Origin: Topomyia yanbarensis
Lineage: Eukaryota; Arthropoda; Insecta; Diptera; Culicidae
Reading direction: 5' to 3'
NCBI RefSeq assembly: GCF_030247195.1
Contig: NC_080672.1
Span: forward strand, 162,941,471 to 163,005,470
Length of the DNA stretch: 64,000 bases
Position numbers and translations under genes: made by a program. The notes under the pieces are model-generated. The model was given only the letters and a program-made list of their open reading frames with translations, had not been told where the DNA came from and did not search any database. This document shows, one piece after another, positions 1 through 13,108 of this stretch (within the stretch, counting starts at the first letter, position 1; each line of letters begins with the position of its first letter).

Positions 1-367
1 TCCATTTTACTAGTCAAGATTTTATTGCTGATAACTTTTATTTCCGCATCGTTCAGAACATTACTTCACAGCTACAGAGAAGTGCTACAAGCTAGCAACT
101 TAAACATATTTTTTTATTTTATCCAAAAATTTAAAAAAGCATAAATATTTTTTAACTAAATTACAGTTTTCTTCAAATTGTCAACTTTCAACATTGAATG
201 TATTCAACATAGTGATTTCAAAATGCAAATTATGTATTTGTATGAGTAATGGGAATGTTGTAAAGAGGCTTTCATAGTGGTGACAACATATAATCGTGTT
301 TTGAATATTTTATAGCGATTTTCCCATAACCCGCCAAAAGGCGGGGTTGTGCAGCAGATGGTTAATG
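1..367. other. unassigned AT-rich spacer
   Basis: No coding potential, RNA gene or repeat structure was recognised. The short GC block near 330-345 is a small local inverted repeat (CCGCC/GGCGG). Confidence 0.5.
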
Positions 368-767
368 AAGTCATGGATTCGTTTCGACTTCGTCTCATCA
401 GAAACCGGCACTAACTTATTGTCGGAATAGATTGGCGCCGGCTTGATGCTAAATCCCAAAACGGAAACACTATTTACAGAGACATGACAGAGTTTCCAAT
501 CAAACCACTGGTCAACTGTGTTGTCCTGTTAGAAGTTTTGTTAAGCCGTGCTATCGCATTGGCCTGCTAAGCCAAGACAAGTTTCGGCCTCGCTGTGTTT
601 CATCAGAACTTCTAGTTCAACGGAACATCGCGTTTGACCAGCCATTTCATTGGAAACATAAATAGTTTTTCCGTTTTGGGATTTAGTGTCAAGCCAGCGC
701 TAATCTATTTCGACAATAAGTTAGTGTTGGTTTCTGATGAGACGAAGTCGAAACGCACCCATGACTT
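368..767. repeat. 400-bp inverted repeat (foldback/MITE-like)
   Basis: The arms at about 368-516 and 633-767 are reverse complements with scattered mismatches. The outer ends read AAGTCATGG and CCATGACTT, and both arms contain TTTCGACTTCGTCTCATCAG. The left arm carries about 10 extra bases (GAGACATGACAG region). The central ~115 bp is not clearly paired. There is no transposase ORF, so this looks like a non-autonomous TIR or foldback element. No convincing target-site duplication was found. Confidence 0.75.
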
Positions 768-961
768 TATTTAGCGAAAACAGCTAAAAACCAATTTAAA
801 AAAAATTTAGCGCCAAGGACTTTTTTGAAAAAAAAAACTTGGGGATCGAGGATTTTATTGTAATGCCATATGGTTTCAAAATGCATGAACCGTAAAGATC
901 TGATATCAAAACTAACTGGTAAGATCTGAAAAACAAAAAAAAGAAGCGATAAAAAGTGAAA

Positions 962-1886
962 AAAATTGGAACGGGACTTCACAGTTTAAAACCAAAGATT
1001 TGTGAAATTTAAATAAAAAAAATGACATTGTTCCGGTGAAAATGAGCATTTGTGATCGAATTTTTCCATCGAACTAGGCCTGGGAGCAGAACAAATTCCA
1101 ATGATGACAGAGATTTAGGGTTCCAACTAAATTATTGCGAAGAAATTCTTGAAAAAAACTGAAGCGGGACTTCACAGTTTAAAAACAAAGTTTCGCGAAA
1201 TTCAAAAAAAATAAAAAATTTCAAGTGAAAGTCAAATTTTTTTCAAGTCGAATTGTCCCAACGAACTTTGCTTTTAAGCAGAACAAATTCAAAGACGACC
1301 GGTATTCAGGGTTCCAACTAAATAATTGCGAAAATTTTTTTGAAAAAATTGAAATGGGACTTCACAATTTAAAACCAAAGTTTTGAGAAATTTAAAAAAA
1401 TAATATTTTTCAAGCGAAAATGAAAATTTCTTCACGATAATCTAGTTGGAACCCAAAATCTCTGCCATCTATGATTTTACTCTGCTCCCAAGCCCAGTTC
1501 GATGGGAAAATTCGATCAAAGATGCTCATTTTCACTTGAAAAATGCTATTTTTTAAATTTCACAAAACCTTGGTTTTAAACTTTCCATTCCAATTTTTTC
1601 CAAAAACTGCTTCATAAAAATTTAGTTGGAACCCTAAATGCCTACCATCTTTGAAATTGTTCTGCTCCCATGCCCGGTTCGTCGGGAAAATTCGATCAAA
1701 AATGTTCACTTGAAAAATGTTATTTTTTAAATTTCACAAAACATTGGTTTTAAACCGTGAAGTCTCATTCCAATTTTTTTCAAAATTTTCTCCACAATGA
1801 TTTAGTTGGAACCCTAAATCCTTGCTATCCTTGAATTTGTTCTGCTAACAATTCCAGCTCGTTGGGAAAATTCGATCAATAATTTA
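962..1886. repeat. head-to-head array of ~185-bp repeat units
   Basis: Three units run in one direction, marked by GGGACTTCACA at about 973, 1166 and 1356 (spacing 193 and 190). Three more run in the opposite direction, marked by TAGTTGGAACCC at 1443, 1623 and 1803 (spacing 180 and 180). The orientation flips near 1430. Each unit also has a motif GGGAGCAGAACAAATTC or its complement. The block is thus a palindrome made of tandem repeats and could fold into a long hairpin. No ORF of note. Confidence 0.8.
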
Positions 1887-4800
1887 CAGTTTGCTTGTTG
1901 AAATGTATACAAATCTCCTCAACCTTTATTGTTTTTGCTTTGATGCAATAAAATTAAATGGAAGAACGATCTCAGGTACACAGGTCTTGGTTGTTGTGAC
2001 AGATAATCAAGCTTCAGTTTTTGGAAGGATATAGAGCAGTCTCAAAAGCTCTGGTCGCGACAAATGCTATTGAGGATATGTTCTTCAATTTCATGCGATA
2101 TATTTATTTTGTGAATAGTTCTCACTTTTTCTATACATATTGCATTTATAGACAAACTTACATTTTTTGTTCGCAAAGCATTAGTAATAATTGTATTTTC
2201 TGCCTATTTTGAAGGTATTTTATTTCGCTTTACCATTGATTTGATTTGACTTTTGAAATTTCTCGTCTCATGTAGAATGTATTATCGAAAACATCACGAA
2301 TCATCATACATTCTTAATGTTCTCAATCGATATCCGAAGAAAGAGTTATAAGAAATGTCCCATCGCACTGTATGGTGGATTAAAAGCAAAACTGTTGCGA
2401 AAATGCCAAGTATCCGTTTTCGAACGAAGTAAAAATTCTAATCACGATTTAGATTTAGAGATAGTATATATTGCATTAACGAATGTTTTCAAATATGTAG
2501 GATGAAAGAAGCAACATATACCCTAAAAGCATATAGAACACATTAGTCAACCGCCACCAAAGCAGACTAGTTTGTATAGTTTTATATGAAGTCGTGACTT
2601 ATCAAATTATAAGTGCATAATGCCCGAGTTGCTTATCTACCATATAATAATCTAAGAATGTCTAGTATCAGAAAGCGTGTTCCAATGGCCGTCACGGACG
2701 ATTGCACGACTTTCCAGGAAAGTTTGATTACAATTTGAGCAGACCAACGAACGAAACAAGGGTCGGGCAAAACAACAACGCGCTGCTTCGCACCTAAATA
2801 CCAGTTGGTGTCTGTCTTCAGCGGTTTTTAATTAATCGAATTTGGCTCCGTTCGTTGATTTCTGCAGAGGCGCATGTATCCAACGACATCGGAACACGTT
2901 AAGGTAGACAGGGCATTGTGCGTTCGATGGTCATAAAGCGTTCGACATTCCTCGGACGAAAGGAGTATATTATCACGATCGACTGTACTAGGGAGGAGTA
3001 CACTTTATTAATACTACTCGTGGGAGAACGGCCTATTACCTGATTATTCAATACAGATGTCAGCTACTTCGTCTGCGAAGGATTCGAACGTAGGCTGCTG
3101 CTATCAATCGTCCCCTGCCCGAGCGCACTCTTTCAACGAGTCTATTGTGTGGACCTAATAGGATCTCTGATCTACCGAACCAAAACGTCCCACTAGCGAC
3201 TGTGCTGGATGGAACGTGCTAGACAAGACTTTGTAGCAGAAACATCCACACAAACGGGTTTGCTATTTTTAAACTTACATGCATGGGATCGTGAGTCCCT
3301 TATTTAAGATGTAAAATGATGCCATTTATGGATCAAACGGTGCATCGTAATTATACAGAACATGGAAGACAATGCAGAAGAAATCAAATTTACCCCGAGA
3401 AGGCAAGTAATTATTATTCTAACCCTTCTTCAGGAGTCGAACGGAGATCGCTGGAAAGCTCTAATTCACATTTTCTCGTCTCAACGGACGCTCCTAATAA
3501 CAATAATCTGTTGCAGCTACGTTATTTACACAAAGAACCTACAACGGCCACAATATTGAATCATTTCTAAAATTAAACGAGCACTCCGGCTCTGTCGAAA
3601 CGCCTCTTCCCCATAGTCAGTAGCGGTATTCTTGGCCACTTTTTGCCTGTGATCATTTCATGAATTTAAATATTTTATTCGCCCCTTTTCCCCATTCAAA
3701 GGAAGAAACATGGGAGCTTATATTGCTGGAAAAAGGAGAACCCTGAAGAATCGGAAAACAGGTTTTTCTCGGCAATGGCAACACGCAAAGATGCTTTTTA
3801 TGGCTCGAGCTTTTTGCCAGCAGCTTCGTTTTCGGTTGATGCTTTCATTCTTCTGATTTCAACACTTCTCAGTGCCTTCCTATCGTGGTTCGAGAGCAAC
3901 GAGTCGTTGGCGACGGCGGGTTCACAAAAAGAGGTGCATGTAAATTCTGAATCACGACCAGAGCTGCAGTCGCAGCATCAGGATAGTAGGATTTTATTCG
4001 TTTTGTTCGATACTTTGAGTTGGAATCTCTGGACGAGAGGGATCCAACGCGAATGCGAGGGCCAAGGTGTGTCGATCGTTTGTTTTAAAAATAAACTTAA
4101 ATGGAGTAATTTCTCAGGATCAACGACTTTGAAAAAAGGCACTTTCAATTCTGCACGTTGTGGATAAAATGATCTCAAGTAAGGTGTGTATAAAGCTAAA
4201 AGAGATCACGCGAACGACAAGGCTCCAAAGTTTCGCATCTATTTTGTTTATTTGATTTTTGAATGAGTTGGTTTTTTTTCAATCATGTGTATAAGTATAA
4301 TATAAAGCAACGTTGCTATCTTCTTGTGTTCTTATATTTTTGGGTTGAGTGAACCAATATTGAATCAAAATTCCCATATGTTCACATATGTGTTTATCTA
4401 ACAATTCTACTATTTACACACTTTATTATTTATATTAGATTGTTTAAAAAAAAATTGCACATGCAATAATACCAAGTAATCTATTTGTGCATCATTGTGA
4501 TACACAGTTAAAGATCAGACATTCTTGGACATGATATGAAGATTTTTTAAATAGCAATGCTTACATAATTTGTACATTTATGCAACAAAACAGTTTGTTT
4601 CGCAGATAAATTTTAACTATATCATAACTCATCCTAATGTTCCCAATCGTGCCCTAATATATAGCAGAGTCCAAAGTCGCACGAATTTATGTCGACATTT
4701 TCACCGCACGCGTTTTTAATTACCAAAATTTTACTGATTAGAAAGTTATTAACGTTTTACTGTAATCGTTATTTTTAGTTTCGTTTCCCCACTTGCGGGA

Positions 4801-4958
4801 GGCCATCGGGAGACTCGACAAAGTGTGTTTTCTTAAATAATACGGTTAAGAAATGTACCTGGGATAACCACTGGCTGTGAGCCGCAACTTCGTAATTTCA
4901 TATAAACTCTGAAGTTCCGAACCAGAGCTGCAAGACTCTGGAAGTCCAAGGGCGTATA
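1887..4958. other. unassigned spacer
   Basis: No recognisable gene. A 130-residue open frame at 3775-4167 (+) starts with a hydrophobic stretch, but I recognise no family and see no splice or promoter context. Overlapping frames near 3316-3570 show no homology I can name. The stretch 2650-3250 is more GC-rich than its surroundings and could be decayed repeat, but I cannot assign it. Confidence 0.4.
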
Positions 4959-6380
4959 CACTAGAGTGACGGGAAAAATGTTACCCCTATCAGCCCATGT
5001 CTGAGTCGATTTCTAGTCCCACCAGGAGTACTTGTTCCAAATTTGAAGCAAATCGGACAAGTCTAGCTTTTGGACCAACGTGCCTTAAGTTTGTATGGGA
5101 TTTTTCGACAATTTACATGAAGAAAACCCACTAACTCACATTTTCGTCGCTAGGTGGCACTATATGCATCGTATTATCACTGTAAGTAAAAATAAGAAAG
5201 ATAATTTAATTGCCTACAACTTTGTCGAAGACTGCTAGTGAATCCGGCTTTGTTAAAAGAAGTTATTAAACTTTTAACGAAGTTATGTCTGAGTCAGTTT
5301 TGCATGGGACGTAGCAGTGCTTGGTTGTGTATCAGTACTTGATTTGCACGAACTAAACATTTTTTGTGAAATAATGGTTAGGTTTAGGTCAATAGTTTGT
5401 ACAGAAGATTTATAGTAAATAATACGAGTCATGTTTTGGTTAGAAAATTTTAGTTCCACATTTTACCGTATAGAGTGCGCCAACACTAACTTTTCACCGG
5501 AAAGAGATGGAGATTAGGTGTCTTCCACAAAGTTTTTAAATAATTCTTCCGAACATCTCGATATTCTATCTCACTTCTATAAAAAGCTAGTGTTAGCACC
5601 CTCTATGCGGTCACAGGCGGAACTAAAATTTTCCAACCAAAACATAGCTCGTATTATGTACTACACTTCTTCTGAACATACTTTTCAGCTAAATATAGCC
5701 ATTATCTCACAAAAATGTATAGTTGGTGGGTACCCGAGCAAACGAAAAGCCCATAATACCGCCATGCTCATGGGGTTTGACATGGGTGTTTGAAATGGGT
5801 TCAACCCATGAAAACACCATCACCATGGTCCGGTAGGTCCCATATAAAATGCCATATGTTGGTATATTTATGGGTCACTGAGACCATTTTACGGTGTCTT
5901 GATGGTTGTAAATTTTGGCACGGACCATGTTTAAGGTCTTTTCAAGAGGCTATGTGGTGTTTGAACCCATGAGTATTTTCTCGGGTATCGAGTACCGATA
6001 CACAACCATGCACTGCTAGGCCCCGTGCAAAACTGACTCAGACATCACTTCGTTAAAAGTTTAATAACCTCTTTTAACAAAGCCGGATTCACTAGCAGTC
6101 TTCGACAAAGTTGTATGCAATTAAATTATCTTTCTTATTTTCACTTACAGTGATAGTACGATGCATACCGTGCCATCTAGCGGCGAAAATGCGAGTTAGT
6201 TTGTTTTCTCCATGTAAATTGTCGAAAAATCCCATACAAACTTCAGGCACGTTGGTCCTGTAGCTAGACTTGTCCGATTTGCTTCAAATTTGGAGCAAGT
6301 ACTCCTAGTGGGACTAGGAATCGACTCAGGGGTGGGCCGATAGTTTTCGAAAATTTATCATTTTTCTGAGCACTCTAGTG
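4959..6380. mobile_element. 1.4-kb non-autonomous TIR element, TA target
   Basis: Both ends read TA-CACTAGAGTG (left TA at 4957-4958, right TA at 6381-6382). The two halves are reverse complements over several hundred bases: the left arm runs from 4959 to about 5510 and the right arm from about 5580 to 6380, interrupted by the MITE at 5733-5985. Shared arm motifs include TTCAAATTTGGAGCAAG-type sequence and TCGAAAAATCCCATACAAAC. No transposase is encoded. TA duplication plus TIR suggests mobilisation by a Tc1/mariner-type enzyme (inference). Confidence 0.8.
5733..5985. mobile_element. 253-bp MITE nested in the TIR element, CCCGAG ends
   Basis: The element starts CCCGAGCAAACG and ends in the complement of CCCGAGAAAATA, flanked by TA at 5731-5732 and 5986-5987. 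The opposite (left) arm of the host element, near 5340-5370, lacks this sequence and acts as an empty site. It shares its terminal motif with the MITE at 42429-42881. Confidence 0.8.
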
Positions 6381-6382
6381 TA

Positions 6383-7539
6383 CACCATACTGCCGCTCTA
6401 CTCACAATTGTCCAAGAGACGGGAGTATAATTTGGTGATAGGTGCGTGAGATGCGAATTGGTGATGGGTTGCTAGGCTTCGGCTTCGGTTGGCATGGTTG
6501 ACTTCCGATTTTCAATTCGTATGATTCTGGTTGAGACGCTTGGGTCAGGCAAGGGGTTTAGAGATAATCGAATAGTGACTAACTAAAATGCACAGTAGAT
6601 TATATCGTACTTCACGGTGTGTTTGGTAGAACAAGTTTATTCGAAAAAAATCGGCATCCCTAAAACTTCAGTATGTGATAGAATGGACTTTTCCCTTTCA
6701 TTTGCAACCAAAAGTTAAATAATCGGTCGGGGGCTCCAGAGCAACTTTTCATTTTAAAGATTTTTTGTTTGAAGACTAGGTTTTACAATTGTTTCACCTT
6801 TTTGTCATTAGGTATTGCTATAGATATTCAAATATTACTAAAAGTTCTCGTGGGCAATTTCTTTTTCTACACCTACATAGAAAATGATAAATCGATCCAA
6901 AATTGCCAGGGAAAGTCTTTAAAATTTTGTCAGTTTTAGATTTACACGAGCTGATTTCAAAAAATATTTTCATTTGTGAAAAATGGTTTGCTTTAATTAA
7001 ACAGTGTATTCCGAGGAATTTGAGTGCTGACAAAGTCCCACCGTACAGCGGAAAAAAAATTAAATTTTGGATGAAATTGGTACTCTTTGCAAAGATGCTG
7101 GGTAATGTAGTAAAAAGGAACAGTTGATTCTGTCGAAAATATATTCGTTTATTCTTTTTCATTTCTTCCGACGTTCTGAAGGATGGCTGATATAATCTTG
7201 AATATCAACCTACTTTTCCATTAACATTTTGTCGGATACATTTGGCTTAAATTTAAACCTTACAAATTATTGAACAATTTCGATTAGATATTTAGTCATT
7301 TGATAATCATGATTGACCGTTTCAAAATTAGTATGAAAATGATAAATAAAAATATAATTCCATGAGATTTAGGTTCAAGTTTATTAAATTGATGGAAAAA
7401 TTGGTATATCACCAACAAGGCTTTTTGTACTCCAATCAGAAATTTGGAGTGAAATTTGGCTTTAAAAGGAATAAATTTCACATAACCTAGGAGAAAGGTA
7501 TCAAAGTCTACTATCATAATTCCCTTTTTTTCGAGAGTT
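6383..7539. other. unassigned spacer
   Basis: AT-rich. Open frames of 114 (-) and 74 (+) codons overlap at 6818-7162 on opposite strands. Neither belongs to a family I recognise, so I treat them as chance frames. Confidence 0.4.
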
Positions 7540-9622
7540 GTCCTACTGGAGCTGTAGAGCTATGTTCTCGGACGGGCTCCCCGTCAGAATCACATACTAC
7601 AATTTGCAGGCGAGACAGGCAATGTCGCCCACTAAAACGCTGCATTAGGCCAATTGTAGCGGGCCGTGATTCTGAATGTGATATTCATTGTACGGTACAG
7701 GTATGTGCGGGCGTAGGGACTCGCGATGGCGTGTATCATCGCGAAGAGCTCGAGCATTTGTAGTTATCGTGTTCGATCGTGTGTGCGTTTGTATGTCGCG
7801 TGTGCTAACGTGTATGTAACTTCGCGTGTATAAATTCTATTTTTAACCGTGTGCCTTTTGCATATTCGCGTGTTCTTGGATAATCGCGCGCGGACCGTGA
7901 GTCTAATACTTTATTTTTTGGTGTACTGCTAAGATGCTAAAAGAGTGTGAGATCTTCCATATCACTAGAGTGCCCGGTGAGTTCGCCATGGAACGTGTTG
8001 TCTAGTGGATATGTGCTTTATTTTTTTTTGTCATACTGAATGTATGGACCTAAATTATTAGAACAGAGAGTAATAGTATCCGGACGTGACCGATACATGA
8101 GCGCGCGAAAACGGACGTTTGTAGGTTCGTGTTTGACACAGCGTTCGTGAGTGTTAAAACGTTCTCCTTATTACCGGGGTGTTATTAAGTTGCCGCGATC
8201 GCGAACTTAGGTGTGCGTTGTTAATCGCGAAGGGCTTAAGCGTTCGTACGTTAGCGTGTTTGTCACGTCACTTCGCGTGTATAACTTCGATTTTATGATG
8301 ACGTAGGGTGTATTTTTGTTCGATCACGCGCGGACCGTGAATCTGATGCTTAATTTTTAGTGTATGGTACAGATGGTAGTCCGTTTCCCTATGGGGAAAC
8401 TTTAGTTCCAGGTCATGTCACCATGGAACGTGTTGTTTAGTGAATATGAGCGTCACTTTTTTGATTGGTTCAACTGAAGGCATTAGTTCAGACTGGTAAA
8501 ACTTTCGGACGTGATCATGATCGCGCGAGTGGTGGGTTAATGTTTGAGACCGCGTTTGGAAGTTTAAAGATGCCACGTTTACTACCGAAGTGTTTTCATG
8601 TAGGCGAAGTCGCGGGCGTAAGTATATGTGGATTATTGTAATTGCATGGTCGCGTTTGTAGCCAGGTTTGTGTTATCGCGAAGGCCACGATCGTTTGTAC
8701 CTATATGTGTATAGATAGCGTATAGTAGAGATATACTAATTAAAGGAATCATAACATGCCGAATAAAGAAAAAAAATGCAAAGAGCTTGACTAGAAGTGT
8801 ATAAATTGAACAATACTATTTTGGTATACATAAATAATGGAAAAGCAAACTAATAGATGTACAAAAGAAACAGACTAATGAAGTAGAATAGAAAAACAAA
8901 TGTAACATGCAATCAAACTCGTCTAAATGCAGCAACGACAATTGCATGCTGTTAGACTTTCATCATGCTATGCTGGTCGGGAATGGATGACTCACGTGCG
9001 TCGGTAAATTAATTTTACCCTAATTTATCCAACCCGACTTTCCCGAATGAATAGAACCAAATGCTTAGATTTATCACCAGAAGTATTAGCCACTATTCTA
9101 TCATATACGTTAGTTCTGCATCCATTCCCTGACCCAACTGTCACAAATACTCAGACGAATACATACATAGATAGACATACGACTAGCACATAACAGTTGT
9201 ACACTAGTACGAAAAGCTACGATTATCACAAAGCTACAACTAATAGATTTCTACTTATTCTACTTTATTAAATTAATTTGATTATTAAATTAATTTAATT
9301 AGTATATGCACGATGACGAAGTCGACCAATAAATGGACACACAATGACTCCCTCTGTGAGCCCCGTTCACGAATACCACAAATAGAACAATATTTGCAAA
9401 CACGGCACACAGCAAAACTCAATCTACCTCGATGCGCCAATCGGCCACGCCCCTGCGCATAGACCAGTGGTTTAGCGTTGGAATGCGCAGGTGCAGAGTA
9501 TGAAGAAACATATAACATAAAAAGGCACATAAGCCCTCTCGGTCTCCTCGATGCACCACTATCGAGGCGTAATGCAATACCCATCTTAAAGCAATTGATG
9601 CTTGATGATGTTTGCAATACCG
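7540..9622 (+). repeat. unclassified ~2.1-kb interspersed repeat, copy 1
   Basis: This stretch matches 16650-18771 along its length: the start (AATCACATACTACAA), the CG-rich middle (TCGCGCGCGGACCGTGA, CCATGGAACGTGTTGT) and the end (TTGATGATGTTTGCAATACC). It is unusually CpG-rich for this window. There are no long ORFs and no terminal inverted repeats that I can define. It could be a non-autonomous retroelement or an LTR/Helitron-type derivative, but the class is unknown. Confidence 0.75.
7740..8470 (+). repeat. internal ~440-bp tandem duplication in copy 1
   Basis: CGGACCGTGA occurs at 7891 and 8331, and CATGGAACGTGTTGT at 7987 and 8422, giving offsets of 440 and 435. TTCGCGTGTATAA also recurs at the same offset. 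Copy 2 (16650-18771) has only one such unit, so the duplication is specific to copy 1 or was lost in copy 2. Confidence 0.75.
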
Positions 9623-10276
9623 TCAGAAGGGAGGTAGAAATTTCAAAGAAAATTAAAGAAAAATATTGACCTAAAATGTGTTTTAGGATCCTAAAAATTA
9701 TATGTAATAAAAAGAATATCCAAATGTTTATATTTTAAATTCTGTCGAAATGCCTTTCATGTAAGGAAGACAACGGTATTTTCGGGTTTCATATTTTTTA
9801 TCGTTGTTTTATCGTTTTGATTCAGGTAGATCGTTCAAGAGATACACAAGAAAAAGATTCTCTTACTTTGGAGTGAATTTCTATTTAGCTAGTATAGATA
9901 TTAGGTTCTACATGTTTTACTTGTTTAATTTCGCCTGTCTAACGAACTACAAACGAGGTCTTCAGCAAAGTTGGTCCTCAGGTTATGGCCACGTGGATGA
10001 CATTCATTTTGATTTTACTCTTCATAAATTCGTGGCACTAGTGTATATGTAAAATACCGCAATCTAGAAATCAAATAGAATAAAATAGAAAGACACTGTG
10101 ATAGTGTGCATGTCAATCACTACATGGCGCTTGCGTGTTTGTGAAATAAATTAAAAAATTAAAGTTATTTCGCAGAAAATGAAGCGAACTAAACCTGAAA
10201 ATCTTGGAATCATTAGAGCATTCTATTAATATCACGAGAACAATATGAAAATATAGTTTTATTTCATGAGTTGATT
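9623..10276. other. unassigned spacer
   Basis: AT-rich sequence with no gene, RNA or repeat structure that I can support. Confidence 0.4.
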
Positions 10277-10443
10277 GGGGTCAGGTTAGCGTACTTGGTA
10301 AATCGATTGCCTTGTACGTACCTCACCTGGGTTCGATTCCCAGCCCCGCACATAGGGTTAGACATTTTTCTAAAGAGGTTCTTCTAATCCGACAAAAGAG
10401 GCGAATGACTCTAAGGTTAAAAACTCTATAATCGAAATAACGA
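10277..10443 (+). mobile_element. tRNA-derived SINE (Feilai-like)
   Basis: A perfect RNA polymerase III A box (TAGCGTACTTGG, 10287-10298) is followed 32 bp after its end by a B box (GTTCGATTC, 10331-10339). Downstream comes a non-tRNA body containing CCCCGCACATAGGGTTAGA and a 3' end ATAATCGAAATAA. The internal promoter layout and body resemble the Feilai-type SINEs I recall from Aedes (family name from memory). It is not a functional tRNA gene because the acceptor arm does not pair and the body continues past the T arm. Confidence 0.8.
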
Positions 10444-10496
10444 AAATCATAAGTTTATTATGAACGCTAATTCTGAATTGATAAAAACTTGACGTA

Positions 10497-10834
10497 TTTA
10501 TATTTTAGCCTCCTCAAAATATATTGCATCAGTATTGATTATCGCCTTGCACACCACCCTGGACATACGATTGACAAGCTTTTGCAGAGTTTCCTCATTT
10601 ATATTGGTCGAAAAAAATTCAAACACTACCAAAAATGCTTATGGTTAAGCATGGTATTTTTCTCACTTTAGGACTCAATGCAACCAAAATAAGCTCGATG
10701 GGATTTAGATCGGGTGATGGAGCTGGACGGATCATATACACCAGTATTCTTTGCTGTTCGAGGTCATTTACGTAGCCCATGATAGGAGCGAGTTTTGAAA
10801 CACTGATTATATGCCATTCAATATACATACACAT
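10497..10834 (-). pseudogene. Tc1-like transposase C-terminal relic
   Basis: The minus-strand translation contains RPAPSPDLNPIE, the hallmark (S)PDLNPIE block around the third catalytic acid of Tc1/mariner DDE transposases. In a second frame, further downstream, it has ETLQKLVNRMSRVVCKAI and then stops at about 10497, which resembles the family's C-terminal helix region. The two parts are in different frames with stops between them, so the copy is dead. Only the C-terminal third is present; the N-terminal HTH and the first two catalytic residues are missing. It lies about 50 bp beyond the SINE. Confidence 0.8.
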
Positions 10835-13027
10835 AAAGAAATGACCAGCAATCAGTATTTAATTTTTGAATCATCGATCAACACTGAATTGAGAAATTGG
10901 TGCAAATTTCATTAGTTTCTTCAACTTTTTAACAAAGTCTTGTAAATAGTGGAAAGTATTGCTTCTCTGGTAACAGTAATCCTTGCAGGCAATCATTTTT
11001 CTGGTTGTATATACACACTTTTACAGTCACGATACTTCGAGGCATGAAAAGAATGAATCTCTATCTCTCCTAAGCGCACCCTACGGATTAGTATTACATC
11101 ATGTTCAACAATGAATTTTGTATGTTCGCGTTGGTAGCGCCCGTGAGTGAAACATAAGGCAGTGTACTTCACCAGGCTTACGAGGAGATAGGATGGTGTT
11201 CATGTAGAATCAATAATATTCAAAACTAGTTTCGCCGGAGCTGTTAAAATATAAGCACCGGTACTGGGTAGTGTCCGACGCTGGTTGCAGTATACTGACA
11301 AAAAATGAAGCTATACGAGTATATTTACTGTTTCACTTGCAGTTCTCGCATTATGCCAATAGCCGCTGCAGAAGCTGTAGGCGATGAACAAAGCCACACA
11401 GAGAAGCATAAAACGTGATAAACATACACCGGTTCTCTGACACAGACACCGACAACGGTCTTGTTGTTGTTGTCGCGGTCATTGTAACCGACTGGACCAT
11501 GCTTCTCGATTATTTCTTCCAAAAGGTAAAACCTAAATTTTCAACAATCCAATCTCGGGTCGCCTCGTTGAAGTCGGTGCCACAATATATCCATGAAAGG
11601 GAGTGGGTTTCGTGGTACCGGCAAATTTCTTCTTTTCTTTCGCGAGCAAGCTTGTTCTGACGTCAGTCCCGATGCGATTGTGTCCGGTCAGGCAATGGCA
11701 TAAACCTGCAGCCTGTTGACAAAGACGTTTTAGTGAGACGATCCAGTTTCATAAATCCTGAGCGTAATAGTTTCGTGTTTCATATTCGCGATAGTGGGAG
11801 GGGTTGCATGTCGTGCAAGGCGTTTTATTGTTGCTATTTCTGTAAATGCCCAACCTTGCTGCATGTACTTCTTTCAGTTGATTCAAATGCAGATGAATTA
11901 TGAGATAAGTTTAAAATATTTGGTGAAACTCCGTTTATATATTACCACCATGATCATACGTGAATTTTAAAATTTCTTGTGAAACTTAAACTAGAAAATA
12001 TTTGAGTAAAATGCAATCAAATGCGTTGTAATGCATTAATATCATTGTGTCACTGCTATTGGTATATTTAAAATTATTCTTTCGTCGTTGAGCTACCCAG
12101 AGACTATCTAACATATCAAAATCATATAATTCATTTGAAAATCGCAAAAGCGTATATTTTCAGATACAAATCCAGTTTCGATTAAAAGATTTTCAATTTA
12201 CAGTTACTAATGCCATCGATACCTCGAAATGTTGGGATTGGCACCAAACTGTCGCCAAGAATGCGGGTTCGTGCCACAAATTGCTCTTTTCGCTGTGGAC
12301 CGAGAAGAAAAACCATTATTGCTAAATTTTCTACCTTGTCTCCAGAACAGGTTTGCTCAATTAATGCAAATTTCAAACGAGTCTCCTTTCTCGCACCCAT
12401 GAATCGTCATCCGTATAGACATTAATGTGAATGATCAATAAAAGTTTCAGATAACATATGCACTAAAAAGAAGAGATTGTTGCCAATTCTGGGAACGATA
12501 AGATTTCACCACCAGCCTATTTCGGTTCCTGCAAACTATTAAGTATTTTTAACATGAAATGAAATAAAATGAATAATATCTGATAGGTGTTTGATTGGCT
12601 TTGGGTACAAATCGTAAACGAACAAAAAAACGCGTAGAGCCTCCATTTCCCAGGTGTTTTCAACTTCCCCGAATTCGGGATATAAAAAACTAAAGCTTTT
12701 ATTTATATAAAACAATAATTTTTCATGTTCTGTGTTTGCTTTTGAAAACCGATTGATTTTACTGTGTTCTTTTTGAAAAAAATTCTTGCGCAGCCATCTA
12801 CTGATTAGTCTGTTTGGTATAATACAAATCATTGAAATAATTCTGTAACTTGTGCTCAGTTCATACAATTCCTTCATTTGTACAGTTTTGCTTGGTTTTA
12901 AATAAAAAAAAATAGTGGAAATTACGACCTGTTGCTTGTTGTAGAAAATTGTAGCTCGCGATGAACCATTTTCGTATTTCTCCATTTTAAATCTTCGATG
13001 GGGGATGCTACAGGGTGTTATCCGTAA
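10835..13027. other. unassigned spacer
   Basis: No recognisable gene. A short imperfect inverted pair (CTATCTCTCCTAAGC at about 11059 and GCTTACGAGGAGATAG near 11180) suggests a small degenerate MITE. A 148-codon AT-rich frame at 12539-12985 (-) has no family signature that I recognise. Confidence 0.4.
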
Positions 13028-13108
13028 AGTTTTACTACTGAAGTAGTTGAGCTAGGTTCTCGGAAGGGTTTCCAGTTAAAATCACTCACTACAAATTGCA
13101 AACGAGAC
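13028..13108 (+). repeat. 5' fragment of the ~2.1-kb repeat (third copy)
   Basis: About 80 bp match the starts of the copies at 7540 and 16650, including GAGCTAGGTTCTCGGAAGGG and AATCACTCACTACAAATTGC. The match stops abruptly after about 13108, so this is a truncated copy. Confidence 0.7.

Noticed and set aside
962..1886. CRISPR-like array
   Set aside because: Units are ~185 bp with no short constant repeat and unique spacers, the orientation flips midway, and the DNA is animal.
3316..4167. Hypothetical genes at 3316-3570 and 3775-4167
   Set aside because: No homology recognised and no gene structure; left as uncalled open frames.
10277..10360. A tRNA gene
   Set aside because: A and B boxes are present, but there is no pairing acceptor arm, and the sequence continues into a SINE body.
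12539..12985. 148-codon minus-strand frame as a gene
   Set aside because: AT-rich, no motif or family recognised, no promoter or splice context; within expectation for a window this long.
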